DNA from: Artemia franciscana
Lineage: Eukaryota; Arthropoda; Branchiopoda; Anostraca; Artemiidae
DNA length: 64,000 nt
Assembly: GCF_032884065.1 (NCBI RefSeq)
Contig: NC_088871.1
Span: 13,286,394-13,350,393, forward strand
Direction: 5' to 3'
Shown here piece by piece: positions 10,842 through 24,729 of this stretch. Under the pieces are notes generated by a model. The model saw only the letters and a program-made list of their open reading frames with translations. It was not told the origin of the DNA and did not search any database. Each line of letters starts with the position of its first letter. Position 1 is the stretch's first letter. Position numbers and translations under genes: made by a program.

Positions 10842-13450
10842 CAATTAAATTCATTTTATTTACACTCAAATACCAAAAACATACACAAAACTTCCATGAA
10901 GTCCTGTTCATGAGAACCGTGTCCTTTGCGGGAGCGCATGACATTTATTTAACTAATCATCAACAATAATACACATCTCCTACCCTTCCCTCCCCCCACC
11001 CCTATCAACTAATAATAATAATAATAACCTATACATATTTATTAAAATACTCCAACTTTATATATTCCAAGATATATTCCAACTTTGCCTAATTTTCAAA
11101 AAGATAATTTTTCAATCTATTTTTAAGCAAAAACTGGCTCTCCGACTCCCTGATTCTGTCTGGAAGACGATTCCACACCTTCAAACCCGACTTTCGCACA
11201 CAAAACTCACTTCGAGACGACTCCAATATCATTGACTAGTAGACTCACATTTCTCGTCTCATACTCACAGTAATAAAATAAAATTTCTAAAATATGAAGG
11301 GCACAGTTGATTTAAATTCTTATAAAAAAATACACCAATCTGGTGTTCATATATCTTTTTTACCGGTAAAATACATAATGACTTAAAACAACTAACCGTA
11401 TCACTACAATTAAGACGTTCCCCTAAAATACGAAGAGCTTAATTTTGCATAACCTGTACTTTCTTAAAATTTGACTCAACATTGAAATTTGAGTCACCTG
11501 TTGCGATTTTCGATGACAAAATTTCACAATGCGGCTTAAAATTACAATTTATATCCAAATGAAAACCAAGATATTTACAATCAAAAATTTTTATTACTTC
11601 TGAACCATCAAACATCAATTTGAAAGCATTATTTACAATTCGACCAATCCTACAGAAATTTTGTTTTACTTTTACTAACAGACAAAAAGCTTGCAGACTT
11701 CAACGTTAGTAGTTGAGAAACTGCCTGGTTCTCCTTTTCTCCCAGCTCTTCAAGAGACTTCGCAGTGACGGTAAGCGCTGTATCATTGGCAAACGTGGTT
11801 AAATCTGCTTCCGATAAATGGAAACGTAGAGTATCAACATATATAAAAAATAATAGTAGTCAAAGCACAGAACCTTGTAACACACCGCACACCAGAGGAA
11901 ATAACTTACTACTTAAATCAACAACAACTACTTTCATACTTCTTCCATATAAATACGACTTGAACCATTCAATCTGTATACTACAAATCCCAAGCGTGGA
12001 CATCCTGTTCAACAAAACTTGCGAAATCAACAGTGTCGAACGCTTTTCTTGAACCTACAAAAATTGTCATTGGAATAAGTCCCTTTTTGAGTGCACCATT
12101 TACAAGATCCATCAGGTGATGTAATGCATCAGAGGTTGTCTGTCCTCTCCGGAATCCGTACTAGCTTTCAGAAAGCATGCCGAGTCCATCCAGGTAACTG
12201 TAGAGGCGTTTATGTGCAACTTTTTCATACAGTTTTGCTATAATTAGTAAAAGCGATGTCGGTCTATAGTTTGTTCGGTCTTTTTTGCATCCTCCCTTGT
12301 TAAGAGGTATTAATTTTAATTGCTTGATCTCACTAGAAATCTTTCCAGTTTCAAAAGAAAAGTTAATGAGGAACAAAAGGCATGACACGATATAATTCAT
12401 TACGCTTTTCACAGCTCTTAGATTCAGAATACCTGTCCCTGCTGCGTAAGATTTCAGATCCTTGATTATTTTCATCAGTTCATTCTTATCACACTTATCA
12501 AATCCTAACGTGTGTCTTTCGCCTCTTGTATCATCAAAAAGATTATCCAAAAGAAATCCCTGTTAGCTTGAACATCTCTCTTAATGTCACTTCCAATTTC
12601 TAAGAACAACTTACGTCCTTCTCATATCCCCCTGTTTTTCTTTAAACGCTTCACCGTAAAACTCTTTGCTGCGCTTTCGTCACATTTCCTTTGTTTCTTT
12701 TTTTCAGATTTACTTTGTTTCTGAGCAGTTTAAACTTTGTAAAGTTCAGATCAGATAGGCAATTCAAATAATTCTTGTAAGCATTATTTCTCGATTCAAT
12801 CAAATCAATAATCTCTTGTATGATCCAAGGTTTTCTCTTGGTATCTTAATGATGATTTGCATATTTGAGAGGACAGCATTCATCATATATCGGAACGAGA
12901 TCGTTCATAAACTTTTCAAAAGCAAGGCAGGCTTCCTTTTCCTTGTAAATATCGTCCAACAATATAACGCTTAAATTTTCAGTAAATTTTTCAAAATTTT
13001 CCTTCTTGGTTTCTCTCAATAAAATTTTCGTTTTCTTCTGCTTCAACTTAGTATGCATATTCGGTATCGAACATATTAGTGGTAAATGATCCGACGCGGA
13101 TTAAATCGCCACGTCACAATGGCAACTCAACTATTGATTAGAACATCAGATACAAAAATATTGTCTATCAATGTCACTGATTCATCACTAATCCCTGATG
13201 GAATCAAATTCACTGAAAATACCTATGCGAAATCATACAACTTAAACAATCTAAATTAAAACCATTACAATTAAAAAGATTAAAATTAGAATCACCCATT
13301 ATCAAACACTGCATATCATGCACGCATCCCATTCTATCCATAAAACTCTCAATCTCAATCAACGGATTAATTCGATAATGAAACGATGAGCTTTGTAAAA
13401 TAAGGGTAGAAATGGATAACGGTCACAAATAAATGCTGAAAATAATAATA
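10842..13450 (-). mobile_element. Decayed non-LTR retrotransposon (CR1/Jockey group), in BTB-BACK intron 3
   Basis: Minus-strand frames, broken by stops and shifts, follow LINE order. An endonuclease fragment with IMGDSNFN lies near 13290. A linker region follows (12846-13058). An RT start with NYRPTSLLLIIAKLYEKV (12161-12550) is followed by a frameshifted GFRRGQTTSDALHHLMD and RKAFDTVDF near 12050-12130. C-terminal pieces continue to about 11170. The 3' end shows a (TTA)n run at about 11010-11030 and AATAAA near the end. It lies in the same orientation as the host gene. Not active. Confidence 0.78.
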
Positions 13451-13574
13451 AATAAAATTAAAAAATGAACTGAATAAATATCATCCAGTGACAAAATCCT
13501 ACGGCCGGTCGTCTTACCTGCTAATTTCACATATATACGTCCTTTATTGTATTGTATCAGATTAACGACACTTC

Positions 13575-13695
13575 TTGACTACTAATGTCCCTGCGTCGGC
13601 CCTGCGGTGCATTACTGCAGCATGATTCGATCTCTGGGTCCCGTATTACCAAGCTAAGGTCAAACCCACTGCGCCACCACAGGACATACGTCCTT
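13575..13695 (-). repeat. tRNA-derived SINE head
   Basis: On the minus strand GGTGGCGCAGTGGGTTTGA gives a good A box and GATCGAATC a good B box about 35 bases further on. A GCAGGGACATTAGTAGTC tail section follows. The spacing and sequence are typical of tRNA-derived SINEs. Confidence 0.65.
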
Positions 13696-13989
13696 TATTC
13701 GACCAAACATTCTTATTTTCAAATAAACCTTGTCAGCCACTTCAGCAGACCTAAACTTTACAAGGACAGGGCTACCTTATCAAGCTTATTATGGTCGGGG
13801 CTCAGCTTGAATCGCAACACATTAATAATATCAGGTTCCAAGATACCAATGAGCTCCATTTTTGCGTGAATAATTCCAAGCACTGCATTTTTTACTGTTA
13901 AACCCGGGCTCTGTTTAACACCAGCAAAAAGAAGAGAATTAAGCTTCGATTCGTGTTCCAAATCGTCTAAACTGACTTCAATCAATGAC

Positions 13990-14830
13990 TCCGACTTCCA
14001 CCAAAAAGAGCGGATCCGGTCCGATTATGTCAGTCACCTATCTTGGACTTGTGCTAATTCTTTCCACCAAGTTTCATCCTGATCTCTCCGCTTTAAGCGT
14101 TTTCCAAGATTTTTGGTCCCCTTCCCTCTAATGACACTGGACCCGGTTGGGATAAAAATAAGAGATCTGACTTTCGAGGTCCTTCTAAATACGATATTTC
14201 ATTAAGATATGATCACTCTTTCGCAAGTTAAAAATACCTCATTTTTCTAATTTTTTAGAATTAACACTCACCCCCCCCCCCAAAGATAGCAGATCCGTCC
14301 CGGTTATTTCAATCCCGTATCTAGGACTTGTGCTTATTTTTCACACCAGGTTTCATCCCGATCCCTCCACTCTAAACATTTTACAAGATTTTAGGTTCCC
14401 CCCCCAACTTCCCCTTCACCGGATAAAGTCGAGATTTGATACAAGAGTTGAGACATGATATCCTTCCAAACATCAAATTTCATTCAGATCCGATCACTTC
14501 CTCGGAAGTTAAAAATACCTCATTTTTTTTTAATTTTTCAGCCCCCCCCAACTCCCCCAAACAGAGCAGATCCGTTACGGTTATGTCAATAACGTATCTA
14601 GGAATTCTACTTATTTTTCCCACCAAATTTCATCCCGATCCCTCCACTCTAAGCTTTTTCCAAGATTTTAGGTTCCTCCCCTCCAACTCTCCCAATGTCA
14701 CCGGATCTGGTCGGGATTTAAAATAACCGCTCTGAGACACGATATACTTCCAAACATCAGGTTTCATTAAGATCCCATCACCCGTTCGTAAGTTAAAAAT
14801 ACTTCATTTTTTCTATTTTTCCAAATTAAC
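13990..14830 (+). repeat. Three-unit tandem repeat, period about 278
   Basis: The phrase GTTTCATCC(T/C)GATC(T/C)CTCC appears at about 14071, 14350 and 14627. Each unit also has GCGGATCCG/GCAGATCCGT, a long C-run and AAGTTAAAAATACCTCATTTTT. Units are about 80% alike by eye. Confidence 0.82.
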
Positions 14831-15030
14831 TGGCCCCCCCACTCTCCCCCCAGATGGCCAAATCGGGAAAACGACTATTTTTAAATTAATCTGGTCTGGT
14901 CCCTGAAACGCCTGCCAAGTTTCATCGTCCTAGCTTGCCTGGAAGTGCCTGAAGTAGCAAAACCGGGACAGACAGACCGACAGAATTTGCGATCGCTATA
15001 TGTCACTTGGTTATTACCAAGTGCCATAAA
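14831..15030 (+). repeat. Repeat tail with terminal hairpin
   Basis: Continues directly from the triple repeat: GCCAAGTTTCATCGTCCTAG, then GACAGACAGACCGACAGAA and GCGATCGCTATATG. It ends in the palindrome CACTTGGTTATTACCAAGTG. Probably the 3' part of a dispersed element. Confidence 0.5.
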
Positions 15031-15423
15031 AAGTAATGAACCAAGCCCTGTGGTATCCCATATTCTATCTCCTGGAAATTGTATGTGCTCTCAGGCAAAG
15101 GAATACCAGGATAGAAATCCCGGTTTTGCTATGAAACGGAAGTCTAGAAATTATGCACGAAAACATAGTTAAAAGTTCTACACCAAATCTTATAAAATTA
15201 ACCGGCACTTGTATGAAATGTGGACGACCTGTCTGCCCTTGAGGTTTGCTGATGAACCATCAAAAGCTCAATTATGACATAACTTGATGGTGTTACATAG
15301 GAAATTTCTTCGTCGAAGATGAAAGTTAACGCAAATAGTTCGTCAGTTATAACAGTTAATATTTTTTCAATTCATACCCCTCTTTTAAAAATCCCATTCC
15401 TCCCAAAATCTGTGTCGCATGCA

Positions 15424-16040
15424 TTAAACTACTTGAGGTGACAATTACTGCTGACTTGAAGTGGGACCCCCATGTTCAAAATATCCTCAAACAAGCTTCT
15501 CCTTCCATTTCCCTTCTAAAACTTCTGATAAAGTTTTCTTGCCCCCCTAAGGATCTTCTCCAACTTTATTGTTCTTTTTTTTTCAGTCAAAACTCAAGTA
15601 TGCTTTTCCCGTGCGGTTAATCGATCTTTCTTCAGAGCATATCTATGTGATTAAAAATATCCAAAAACGAGCACAATCATAAATGTTGAAGGAAACGTCC
15701 ATTATCATTATTTACAAGGTAAGTTCAAGTTCAGCACGTTGACCAAGAAAAGATAACTTCTATGCCTTCGTTTTGGCACCAAGATCTTGGGTGTTCCCCG
15801 ATTACGTTCTGTCATCCCCAAACCCCACATTCCCGACAGCAACAGACCGTCCCTTACCGCCCCGCTAAATATGAGAGATACCACAAGAGTTTTGTTCCAC
15901 TGTATAATAACCTGGAGAACAAGTCATGAATTTTATTGTTATCCTTTTACGTTTTATTTTTGACTTTTTAACTAAGTGTTGATTCTTTTTTTTTATGTAT
16001 TTGTACATACACGTAGTATGTATTTTTTACAATAAATTAT
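15424..16040 (+). mobile_element. 3' end of a non-LTR retrotransposon
   Basis: The frame starting at 15438 gives TITADLKWDPHVQNILKQAS and LLKLLIKF, the usual end-of-RT region of LINE ORF2 proteins. Later shifted frames give RTVPYRPAKYERYHKSFVP, a LINE C-terminus, and then a 3' UTR with AATAAA. 5'-truncated and frame-broken. Confidence 0.7.
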
Positions 16041-16077
16041 GTTTGATGTGAAGGTTAGGTTCTTATATATATATACA

Positions 16078-17600
<1,523 letters not shown>

Positions 17601-17706
17601 AGAACTTGAGAGGTAGGTGAAATATTTTCCAAGTACCAGTTAATACATTATCCTAGTAGAGCAATCTAACTGGAATAGGTAAAGGAAGTAGAAAAAAATA
17701 ACTTAC

Positions 17707-17926
17707 TCTCATAGCATAATTGGCTAAGTAGGGCTTGCAGAGAACTTGAGAAGCAAGCTCATACATTAAGGCAGCATTTTCAGGCGAAGTTTCTGAGAAG
17801 AACAGTGCCAACACTCCAGTTTCTAAATTGGGACAAATATATTTATCAGCCAAAGAAAACAGGCACAAAGCAGATTCTGCATTTAGTGATAAAACACGAG
17901 AAAAAACACATTCTGACTGCAGAACT
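17707..17926 (-). CDS. BTB-BACK gene, exon 3 (end of BTB, start of BACK)
   Basis: Seen: the acceptor is a T-run followed by TTTCAG; there are 220 coding bases and a GTAAGT donor. The peptide reads SLNAESALCLFSLADKYI, then CPNLE, SPENA and LYELAS-like segments. Known: in BTBD-family proteins the BTB domain ends with an Ala-Asp-Lys-Tyr helix and Cys-Pro-x-Leu-Glu, and the BACK domain begins at a (S/A)xENA motif. This exon is the most diagnostic of the family. Covers about residues 88-160 and ends in phase 0. Confidence 0.8.
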
Positions 17927-18092
17927 CTGAAAAAAAAAGGGAAATGAACAATATTGAAGCGGTAAACTTCTAACCAGATGATACCGTTGTATCAATGTTT
18001 TCATTATAGGCCTCTTAAAGACCTGATAGCCAACCCACTCACTTAAATATAATAGCGAAAAAAGTACTAAGATGCTTAATAGAAAGAAGAAA

Positions 18093-18494
18093 CGGTATGG
18101 ATGCAGGGTTGGTCCTCTACATAAGGAAACAAGTTAAGAAAAACAATTCTTACTTCATATTATGGAAAACAATCCTACTTAACATATTTCGCAGGGTGAG
18201 AGCCATTATCTTCACTTCTTTCACTTTTGTACAAATGCTGATAATTTGGGTTAGGCTAGTTTTGATTAATTAGAAGACACTTGAGTGTCAGTTTATTAAC
18301 GATTTTCAAGACTAAAAAATGGACAAAAATATTAAAAAATGTGAGAGAAAAACTGGAAAAAGAAGGAAAGAAGTGAAGATAAAGGTTCTCCCCATGGAAA
18401 ATATATTAACTATGATTATTCTGCATATTATGAAGTAAGAATTGTTTTCTTAACATGCTACCTTATGAAGAAAACCAACCCTGCATCTATACCG
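18093..18494. repeat. Long-arm inverted repeat in BTB-BACK intron 2
   Basis: Left arm about 18093-18232, right arm about 18353-18494. GGTATGGATGCAGGGTTGG pairs with CCAACCCTGCATCTATACC, AACAATTCTTACTTCATA with TATGAAGTAAGAATTGTT, and ATTATCTTCACTTCTTTC with GAAAGAAGTGAAGATAA. The arms are imperfect; the loop is about 120 bases. Foldback-type transposon remnant or MITE. Confidence 0.75.
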
Positions 18495-18501
18495 AAGAAA
18501 C

Positions 18502-18692
18502 GACTAGAGAGTATTGAACTGGCCAATGATTGTCAAAAGACAACTCGTAGTTTTTCAATCATTTCAATTATATGTTTTTGTTTTTTATTTTAATCTAATG
18601 GCTACAAACCTCTTAGCCAACCCACTCATAAAAAAACGATTAGAGAGCATTAAACTGATCAATGATTGTCAAAAAATAACTCGTAGTTTTTT
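18502..18692 (+). repeat. Two-copy direct repeat
   Basis: CGACTAGAGAGTATTGAACT to CAACTCGTAGTTTTT (from 18502) recurs with few changes from about 18637. A further related phrase (CCAACCCACTCA) lies near 18030 and 18618. Confidence 0.75.
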
Positions 18693-19492
18693 TTATTAAA
18701 ATTTTTTAATCTAACGGCTGAAGTGCCTCAACTTGTTTCGCGAATATTTCTCATAATGAAGCCAAAAATTATACTTATCCAATGCTAACATTAAATCAAC
18801 TATCTCGTATAGAAACAAAGATGGGTAAACATCAGAAGTTCTCTGATAAAAAATTGAATAAGATAAAACACGAGATATCACCCTAAAAAGATCCAATACC
18901 TCTATTCAGCCATCTGAAATTCAGTTTAATCAGTTTAGTGAAAATACAAATTTCAAAAGTAACAACTGATGTTTGTTATTCATTGTCAACTTCATTAGTG
19001 GTCACAATTTTTTTCTTAGCTGATGGATGAGACATAAAAGACACAAGTTCGTTTGGAAGAGACCTACAGGCTAAGTTTATGCTAACAGCAGTATATAGTA
19101 TTTCCAGTAAAGCGTAAATAACGCTTGTGCATTGAGGCGAGATAAGAGTCCAGACTTCATTTTTGATGATTTCTGTTCATTTTTGTTTAGCATAACTAAT
19201 CATTGTAACTTAAGTTTTAATTTTTAGCTTGAACCTAAAACAAAAAGATTTAATGGAGTCCCAGTTGTATTCTGTCCGTTTTAGGTTCTGATAATGCTTT
19301 TCAATTTTCTCTGCAATAGTTTTTTAAAATAATAACTACATAAAGAGTGAACAAATACCTTTGAATACTAAGAACAACAACCAAACTGGGTATGTACTAG
19401 GCCAAACAGATTTCGATGCCAAAGTATTTCAATTATATTTAAGGCCAAATAATTATAATATTAATCAAATTTAAACTGTTCAGTACACTTAC

Positions 19493-19638
19493 TCGATAAA
19501 CAGGGAGAAAACCTCAAAATTCGTTTCTTCGACTACTTCAAGATTAGAAATGACGTTATTCTCGAACATTCTCCATTTAAGTGCAGCAGCCAGTACTGCA
19601 CTTTCACAACAAACCTTATCAGGATTTAAGACCAGAAT
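19493..19638 (-). CDS. BTB-BACK gene, exon 2 (BTB core)
   Basis: Seen: a TTTTTCAG acceptor, 146 coding bases (48 codons plus two bases) and a GTAAGTG donor. The peptide contains VLAAALKWRMF followed by an acidic stretch and NFEVFSLFIE. Known: BTB domains carry a VLAA-x(n)-F helix and then a PEVF-x(3)-L helix. Joining to exon 3 completes GA|A as a Glu codon in frame, which is good evidence for the splice. Covers about residues 39-87. Confidence 0.72.
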
Positions 19639-19649
19639 CTGAAAAATCA

Positions 19650-22290
19650 GCACAACTTGATATCTAAATACTTGACAAAATCTTCAAATAAACGTTTCAA
19701 TAGTCAAAAACAAGTTTAGCCAACGAAATTCGTAAAACCATAACTTGTTATAATAACTTTATAGCAAACACCAAGTCGTAAAGTATGTAAATTCATAGAC
19801 TATTGCGCCCAATAAGGCTCCTAGTTTTCTTCAAGTCAGCCCAAAGGAGCCTATCAATAATCCTCAATTTTAATTCATTTTAGAAACATAAGTAGCACAT
19901 AAAAGGTGGTACATTACAATTTGTATATTTGCAATTAATAGTAAGGACCCCTTTGGGTAAAAGAAGACCACTTAAACACTGGTCTCATTCTCAATGGCCA
20001 GGGTGACATAGCCATCAATAATAAAGCTTTTTAGTAGCTCTTGCTTGGAAGGTTTTAGTGTTTCAGGTTTAGTTTTTTTGTTGTTTTTTTTCTATTTGAT
20101 TCATATCAATTTCTCCTTTGTTTTAAGATTGACTATTTTTCTTCAACGTCTCCTCTTAATTTATTTTTCTTTCAACAGCTTTTATTTTCATAGACAGATT
20201 TTGAAATAAGTGTGGACTCCGGTATTTTTCAGTGAATAAGGATTTAGCTCATTTTAAAACTGCTTCGGGACTTTTTTGTACAAAATTATGGACTCTTTTG
20301 TAAAAAAAATTTGTATAAAATTATGGTCTGGCTCTTTTTTACAGCATTATTCCACAACAACACTCATCCAGTTAAACACAATCTACCATATTCTACAGTC
20401 AACAGTAATATATATATTTTTTTGAATATACAAGGAAAAACATAATAATTTGTCAATCGATGCGTTTTCCTATGAGGATTATAGTTTGCCGTGACTCTCG
20501 CAATCCAAGTGCAGACAGAAAAGTAACTAATGATTTCTGTCTAGGGCAAAACTTCGTTTGTTGTAAGAATATGATTTTAGCAGTATTCAATTTTAGTAAC
20601 AAGTTTTGACGCTTCACAAACACTGAAATATGAACTAGAAACTTATATAAGTGCATAATTTATAATGAGGTGTAATCATAAGGGCCTATGATTTATTATT
20701 TCAAAATAAATCTACAGAAAACACCTGCAGAATTTTTATAGCCATAAACTGAAATTCTATAAACCATTTTCAGAGGGCCAGGTCACTCTAATGAAAAAAA
20801 AAAACGATTGTACATTGGGGCTCCCTTGACCCAGGAAGCTACTGGGGTAGATTCAAATCTCAAAAAAAAAAAATGAGTCCTTATTAGGAAGCCTGTTTTT
20901 TTATTTTTTTATTTTACTGTGTTCCTCTTTTCCAAGGGACTTAAAATTAGAAGTCTAAGCTGATAAATAGGGCCCCCTTGGCCCAAGCACTTTTAAGTTT
21001 CAAGCTGTCAGAAAAAACAAAACAAAAAAAACACACAAACAAGAAAAATGTTGATCCTATTTTTAGGCAAATAAACCCATTTTTCAATTTACATTGACAT
21101 CCTTTTAACCCAGAAACTTACAATAGTAAGTTTCAAGCCGTTTAGGGAGAATGTTTCTTGAACCTTCGTCAGGTGACATTTTCAGAGGACCAACATTTTG
21201 CTTCTATATTTGCCCTCTTAGAGTCCTTTTAAACCAAGGACTTAAGGTCAAGAGTTATAAATTAATCAGAAAAGAGTTTTAAACCATTTTCGGGCCAAAT
21301 TTTTCGCAGGCCGTACCTCCAAGTTTTCTTAAGCATTATGTTCATATTTACTTAACGTCTTATGATTGCAAACTTAAGACTGGTCAAGAATAAAAGTTTT
21401 TAGCCTATTTCAGGGCTCCCTAACATCCACAACCTTCAACAAAATGCTGTCTTCTTGGCCCGGTAACGACTACAAAAAGTTCCAGGCCAATCAGACCCCT
21501 AAAATCAAACATGCACCCTTTTCCGCTATCAAATCAATATATAAACAATTGACGATTTGCTTAATTTGCGGTCCTTGTCCCAAGGGCTGTGGGGTCATGT
21601 TATCCCCAGAGGAACAGGCTATTTATCGGACATTCAGCTATTCCAAACAAAGCAACTATCTCTAAATTTATATCTAATATTATGGGGTGCGGCAGGTAAC
21701 AGAGAGGCCACATGATGAAATTCGGTTGCCCTCCAGTCATTTTAAGCCCTTACAGAGGCCCCTAGGACTTAGAATAAAAAAATACAATGAGTTTCTTCCC
21801 AAGTTTCCATAGCCACCCCTTTGATAAGTGGCTAAAAAAATATACAGGGATGGGACATGGCTCTTTACTACAGGTAATGCTATAAGATTCACCCCAACGT
21901 TCAAGGGTGGTCAGAAGGTAATCAACCAAAAGTTTAGAGGTTAACGAGTATCTTAACATCAAATATTCAACCGCTCACAGAGCAAGATCATATCTTTTAG
22001 GTTATTTGATTCATAGTTTTGGTAACTAACTTAGGGTTACATAAAAGATACTCAACACAAATAGTGGAATACAACAATCATACCAGTACATTAAACGTTT
22101 TTTCTAAGATCAGTTTTACTTCACTGTCCTACCTACTACGCCCGAGCTCCCACTCCCACAAGAATATGTTTATGTGTTCTAATTTTTACAAACATCCTTT
22201 CCTCTTCATTATATCTGACTTCTTTTCTTCTCATCCAGAACAGAAAAATCCCAAACTGAATGCACAAAAAGTAGTTGCACTGCCAAGTAT
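19650..22290. other. Intron 1 of the BTB-BACK gene
   Basis: No exon-like frame was convincing. From about 20760 to 21960 short phrases (ACTTA plus TTTCAAG(C)CTGT, and CCTTTTAA(C/A)CC) recur at irregular spacing, suggesting a very old repeat. Confidence 0.4.
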
Positions 22291-22292
22291 AC

Positions 22293-22406
22293 CTCATTCT
22301 GATTAATCCTTTGGCCATCTTTGATGTTGCTAAATTTAATAGTAATGACTTGCAGAAGATCAATGTCTTGAAAAACTTCAATCATTCTAGTGAATCTAAA
22401 ATACAT
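22293..22406 (-). CDS. Candidate first coding exon of the BTB-BACK gene
   Basis: Seen: an open frame of 38 codons from an ATG at 22406 (a second in-frame ATG at 22385 has A at -3) ends at a GT donor (GAG|GTATAC). It ends in phase 0, which matches the next exon. The peptide carries a VITIKF segment followed by KDGQRI, which resembles the first strands of a BTB domain (hydrophobic strand, then a charged turn before the conserved helix). Inferred: residues 1-38 of a protein of about 392. Uncertain: a possible 3' splice site (TTTTAG) lies between the two ATGs. If it is used, the coding start would be the second ATG. The upstream candidate exon at 22507-22572 would join out of frame, so it can only be 5' UTR or a false exon. 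Confidence 0.5.
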
Positions 22407-22506
22407 GAGAAGATTATTTAGAAGCGTTGAGTAATGTGATAAAGATAGGATATAGAGTAGAGAGTAGCTAGTCTATATGAATTACCTTCTCTTATTTACA
22501 TTTTAC

Positions 22507-22572
22507 CTGTAGATTTAACTTAAATCTGCACTCCGTTTCTAATGTTGTGATTTCAATTTTTTCTTCCAAAAT
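22507..22572 (-). other. Possible short exon or 5' UTR exon
   Basis: Seen: a TCTTCTAG acceptor, 22 open codons (only one frame is open) and a CAG|GTAAAA donor. If joined to the BTB-BACK first exon in the obvious way it meets a stop at once. It is therefore either untranslated or not an exon. Confidence 0.25.
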
Positions 22573-22789
22573 CTAGAAGACAAAACCACTCTTTTGGTAA
22601 ATAAAATTTTAGCATTTGATAAGAATTCTCTCAACCACATCAGCATGCTCACATTTACAAGGGAGTGAAAATGGTCTTTTAAGATTGTCTCAAACCACCG
22701 ACTTATATATGAAAAACGATGGATTAAAATGACTATGTTAGTGTTATTAATCAGTCCTCCTTGACAATTTTCCTCAACATTATCCCCTC

Positions 22790-23062
22790 CCCTTATATAA
22801 CTACTACTACTACTACTAACAACTCACTGGAGCACCAAGCCACCTTAGGCCGACAGAGATACACATTCAAGAAGTTCTCATTTCTCTTAAATCTTTCCTT
22901 ACATCTTCCTGCCCCCTTTGGGGACGACCTGCTTTTGTTTGGGTCTAGACATTTGGTTGATAAGGAGTATCTTTGGCAATTTGGCATCCTTCATCAGTAG
23001 AACGTGTCCTAGCCATCATAACCTTTCTCTCATTATAGCCATAAGAAGAAGCATTCAATTAC
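22790..23062 (-). mobile_element. RTE-like LINE 3' fragment
   Basis: On the minus strand this ends with CTCCAGTGAGTTGTTAGTAG and a (TAG)n tail, as in the larger RTE copy at 30276-33508. The two share the CCTTTGGGGACGACCTGC / ACGAGGAAAACCTGC region and GGCATCCTTCATC. Confidence 0.75.
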
Positions 23063-23204
23063 GTTTTTCTTACAGCTTACTGTAGATATAGAAAAAACTG
23101 AAAAAGTTAGCGACGCTTTAGATGTGAGTTGGAAGATTTGTAAGTTTGGCAGACCTCAGGTGTTGATAGTTTGGTAAATGAAATTATTCAAAATTTGGCG
23201 GATA

Positions 23205-23690
23205 TGAACCTATGACATTTTAGCACATTCTCAAAATGTTCTGCCCAGCTCTTTTTAACTCTCTCCTTATCAATAATTATTGCCTCGTCCTCTTTTCAAC
23301 TGGGAAAGTCTAGATTGACTATTCCCTCTTAATTTATCAGCATTTCAGAATAAAATTTACTATTAGGTCGTCTGGCTCTATCTTCCAGGTCTTAAGAACT
23401 TATTCTATCCACCTTCTATATTGTGTAATTTTATACTCCCATGTTAACAATCAATTGTTTCTAGAAAGTTAATCCGAAATTCTCATCTAGGAGTCTACCA
23501 GCATCGCAGCTCTCTGGAAGGTAGTTACCCTGTCTTATACAAATTAAACTCCAGTCCACATAACAGATGAGAAAAAGGCAGTCTTAACACCCAAATTGCT
23601 CCAGCATTCTCCATGGACTGTGTGTCTATCATCAAAAGTCGTCGGTATAAAAGGAAATCTATAAACAAGCAAGAATATTAAATGTTGAGG
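23205..23690 (-). mobile_element. RTE-like LINE internal fragment
   Basis: TTTAGCACATTCTCAAAATG and TCTCCTTATCA, then CTGGGA and CTGTCTGG-like text, match the large RTE copy at about 31900-32470. The sequence between this and the 3' fragment is missing, so the copy is internally deleted or rearranged. Confidence 0.65.
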
Positions 23691-23699
23691 CATCTATAA

Positions 23700-24540
23700 A
23701 CAAAATCCAGCAAAAAATAAAACTTCCTTTGAAGTGGATATTTTTGTTTTTCTAGGTATTTGACAGTCTAGGTATTGGTATTTATAATCTGGGTATTGAT
23801 AATCTAGCAACTCCTTCTACAACGACAGTTTTGGTACGGAGCATGTTGGGCATTTAGTGTCCAAACAGGTGGATATAAATGTTGGTAAGGACAGAATTTC
23901 AGAGAACTTGGAAGCAAGTATATTTAGACACCTAAAATCCTACTATGTCTTGGTGCAACAATCCTTCCAAATACTTTCCTGCCATTTCTTAGAAATCGTG
24001 GTAAGGTGACTTACCCCTGAGCTCTATTTCAGACCAAAGAGCTTTAGACCTATTTGTTTTGTTATTAACCATTCTTTTATAAGGGTTCAAAAACATGATA
24101 TGGTTCAGTGAATATTGACTGAAGTGACACCCAAGCAGGCTAGTGACTACAGAAGGCACAGAATAATTGAGTGATACGAACGCATATGACCTATTGGTCG
24201 AACGCGTCTAACCCCGAACAACAACAACGTGCCGACTTTTACAAGACTGTCAGCCTTCTTAGACTTAAAATTTTGACGAGTTCTAGTGCCTTTTCTAAGA
24301 GTATAAAATGACTGGACGGTGTTAAGCCCCCTACTTGCCTCTTTTTGTCTGGGTCCCAGAGTGGCGAAACAGAACATGAAATTGAAAACCAAAATGAAAA
24401 ACTTTAATGTAAAGAAAATATGTTGCTAGTAAAACTGAAGCTAGTAAAACTGTAATTTTCAGGGCCAACAGCCCAAATTTACAGGAAATACTAATTATAT
24501 ATAAAGGAATCCACAAATAATATTGACAAAAAAAAAACAC
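23700..24540. other. Non-coding stretch, nothing recognised
   Basis: Contains small self-repeats (AGGTATTTGACAGTCTAGGT area, 23745-23800) and no coding signal I trust. Confidence 0.4.
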
Positions 24541-24726
24541 TTATTTTTTGTGCCTTTTTGAAAACAAAACTTTATAGATGCTAGGCTCCACATAATTTTG
24601 TCCCTTCAAATAGCTTAATGGTAAATTTCGACACAACCTTCCAACAAAATATGTTAACAACTTAGACACTGCTCTATCACCCAGAATTGACTCTAGTTTG
24701 ACAGCTCCTCGAGAACAGGATGCAAT
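24541..24726 (-). CDS. Candidate terminal coding exon of an unidentified gene
   Basis: Seen: a strong acceptor (TTCTTTTTCTCCAG) opens a 62-codon frame ending in TAA. The peptide has a balanced, non-repetitive composition with a basic end (FSKRHKK). It lies upstream of the BTB-BACK gene on the same strand. I do not recognise the family. A chance frame of this length is possible. Confidence 0.4.
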   Translation of the reverse strand: MASCSRGAVKLESILGDRAVSKLLTYFVGRLCRNLPLSYLKGQNYVEPSIYKVLFSKRHKK

Positions 24727-24729
24727 CTG

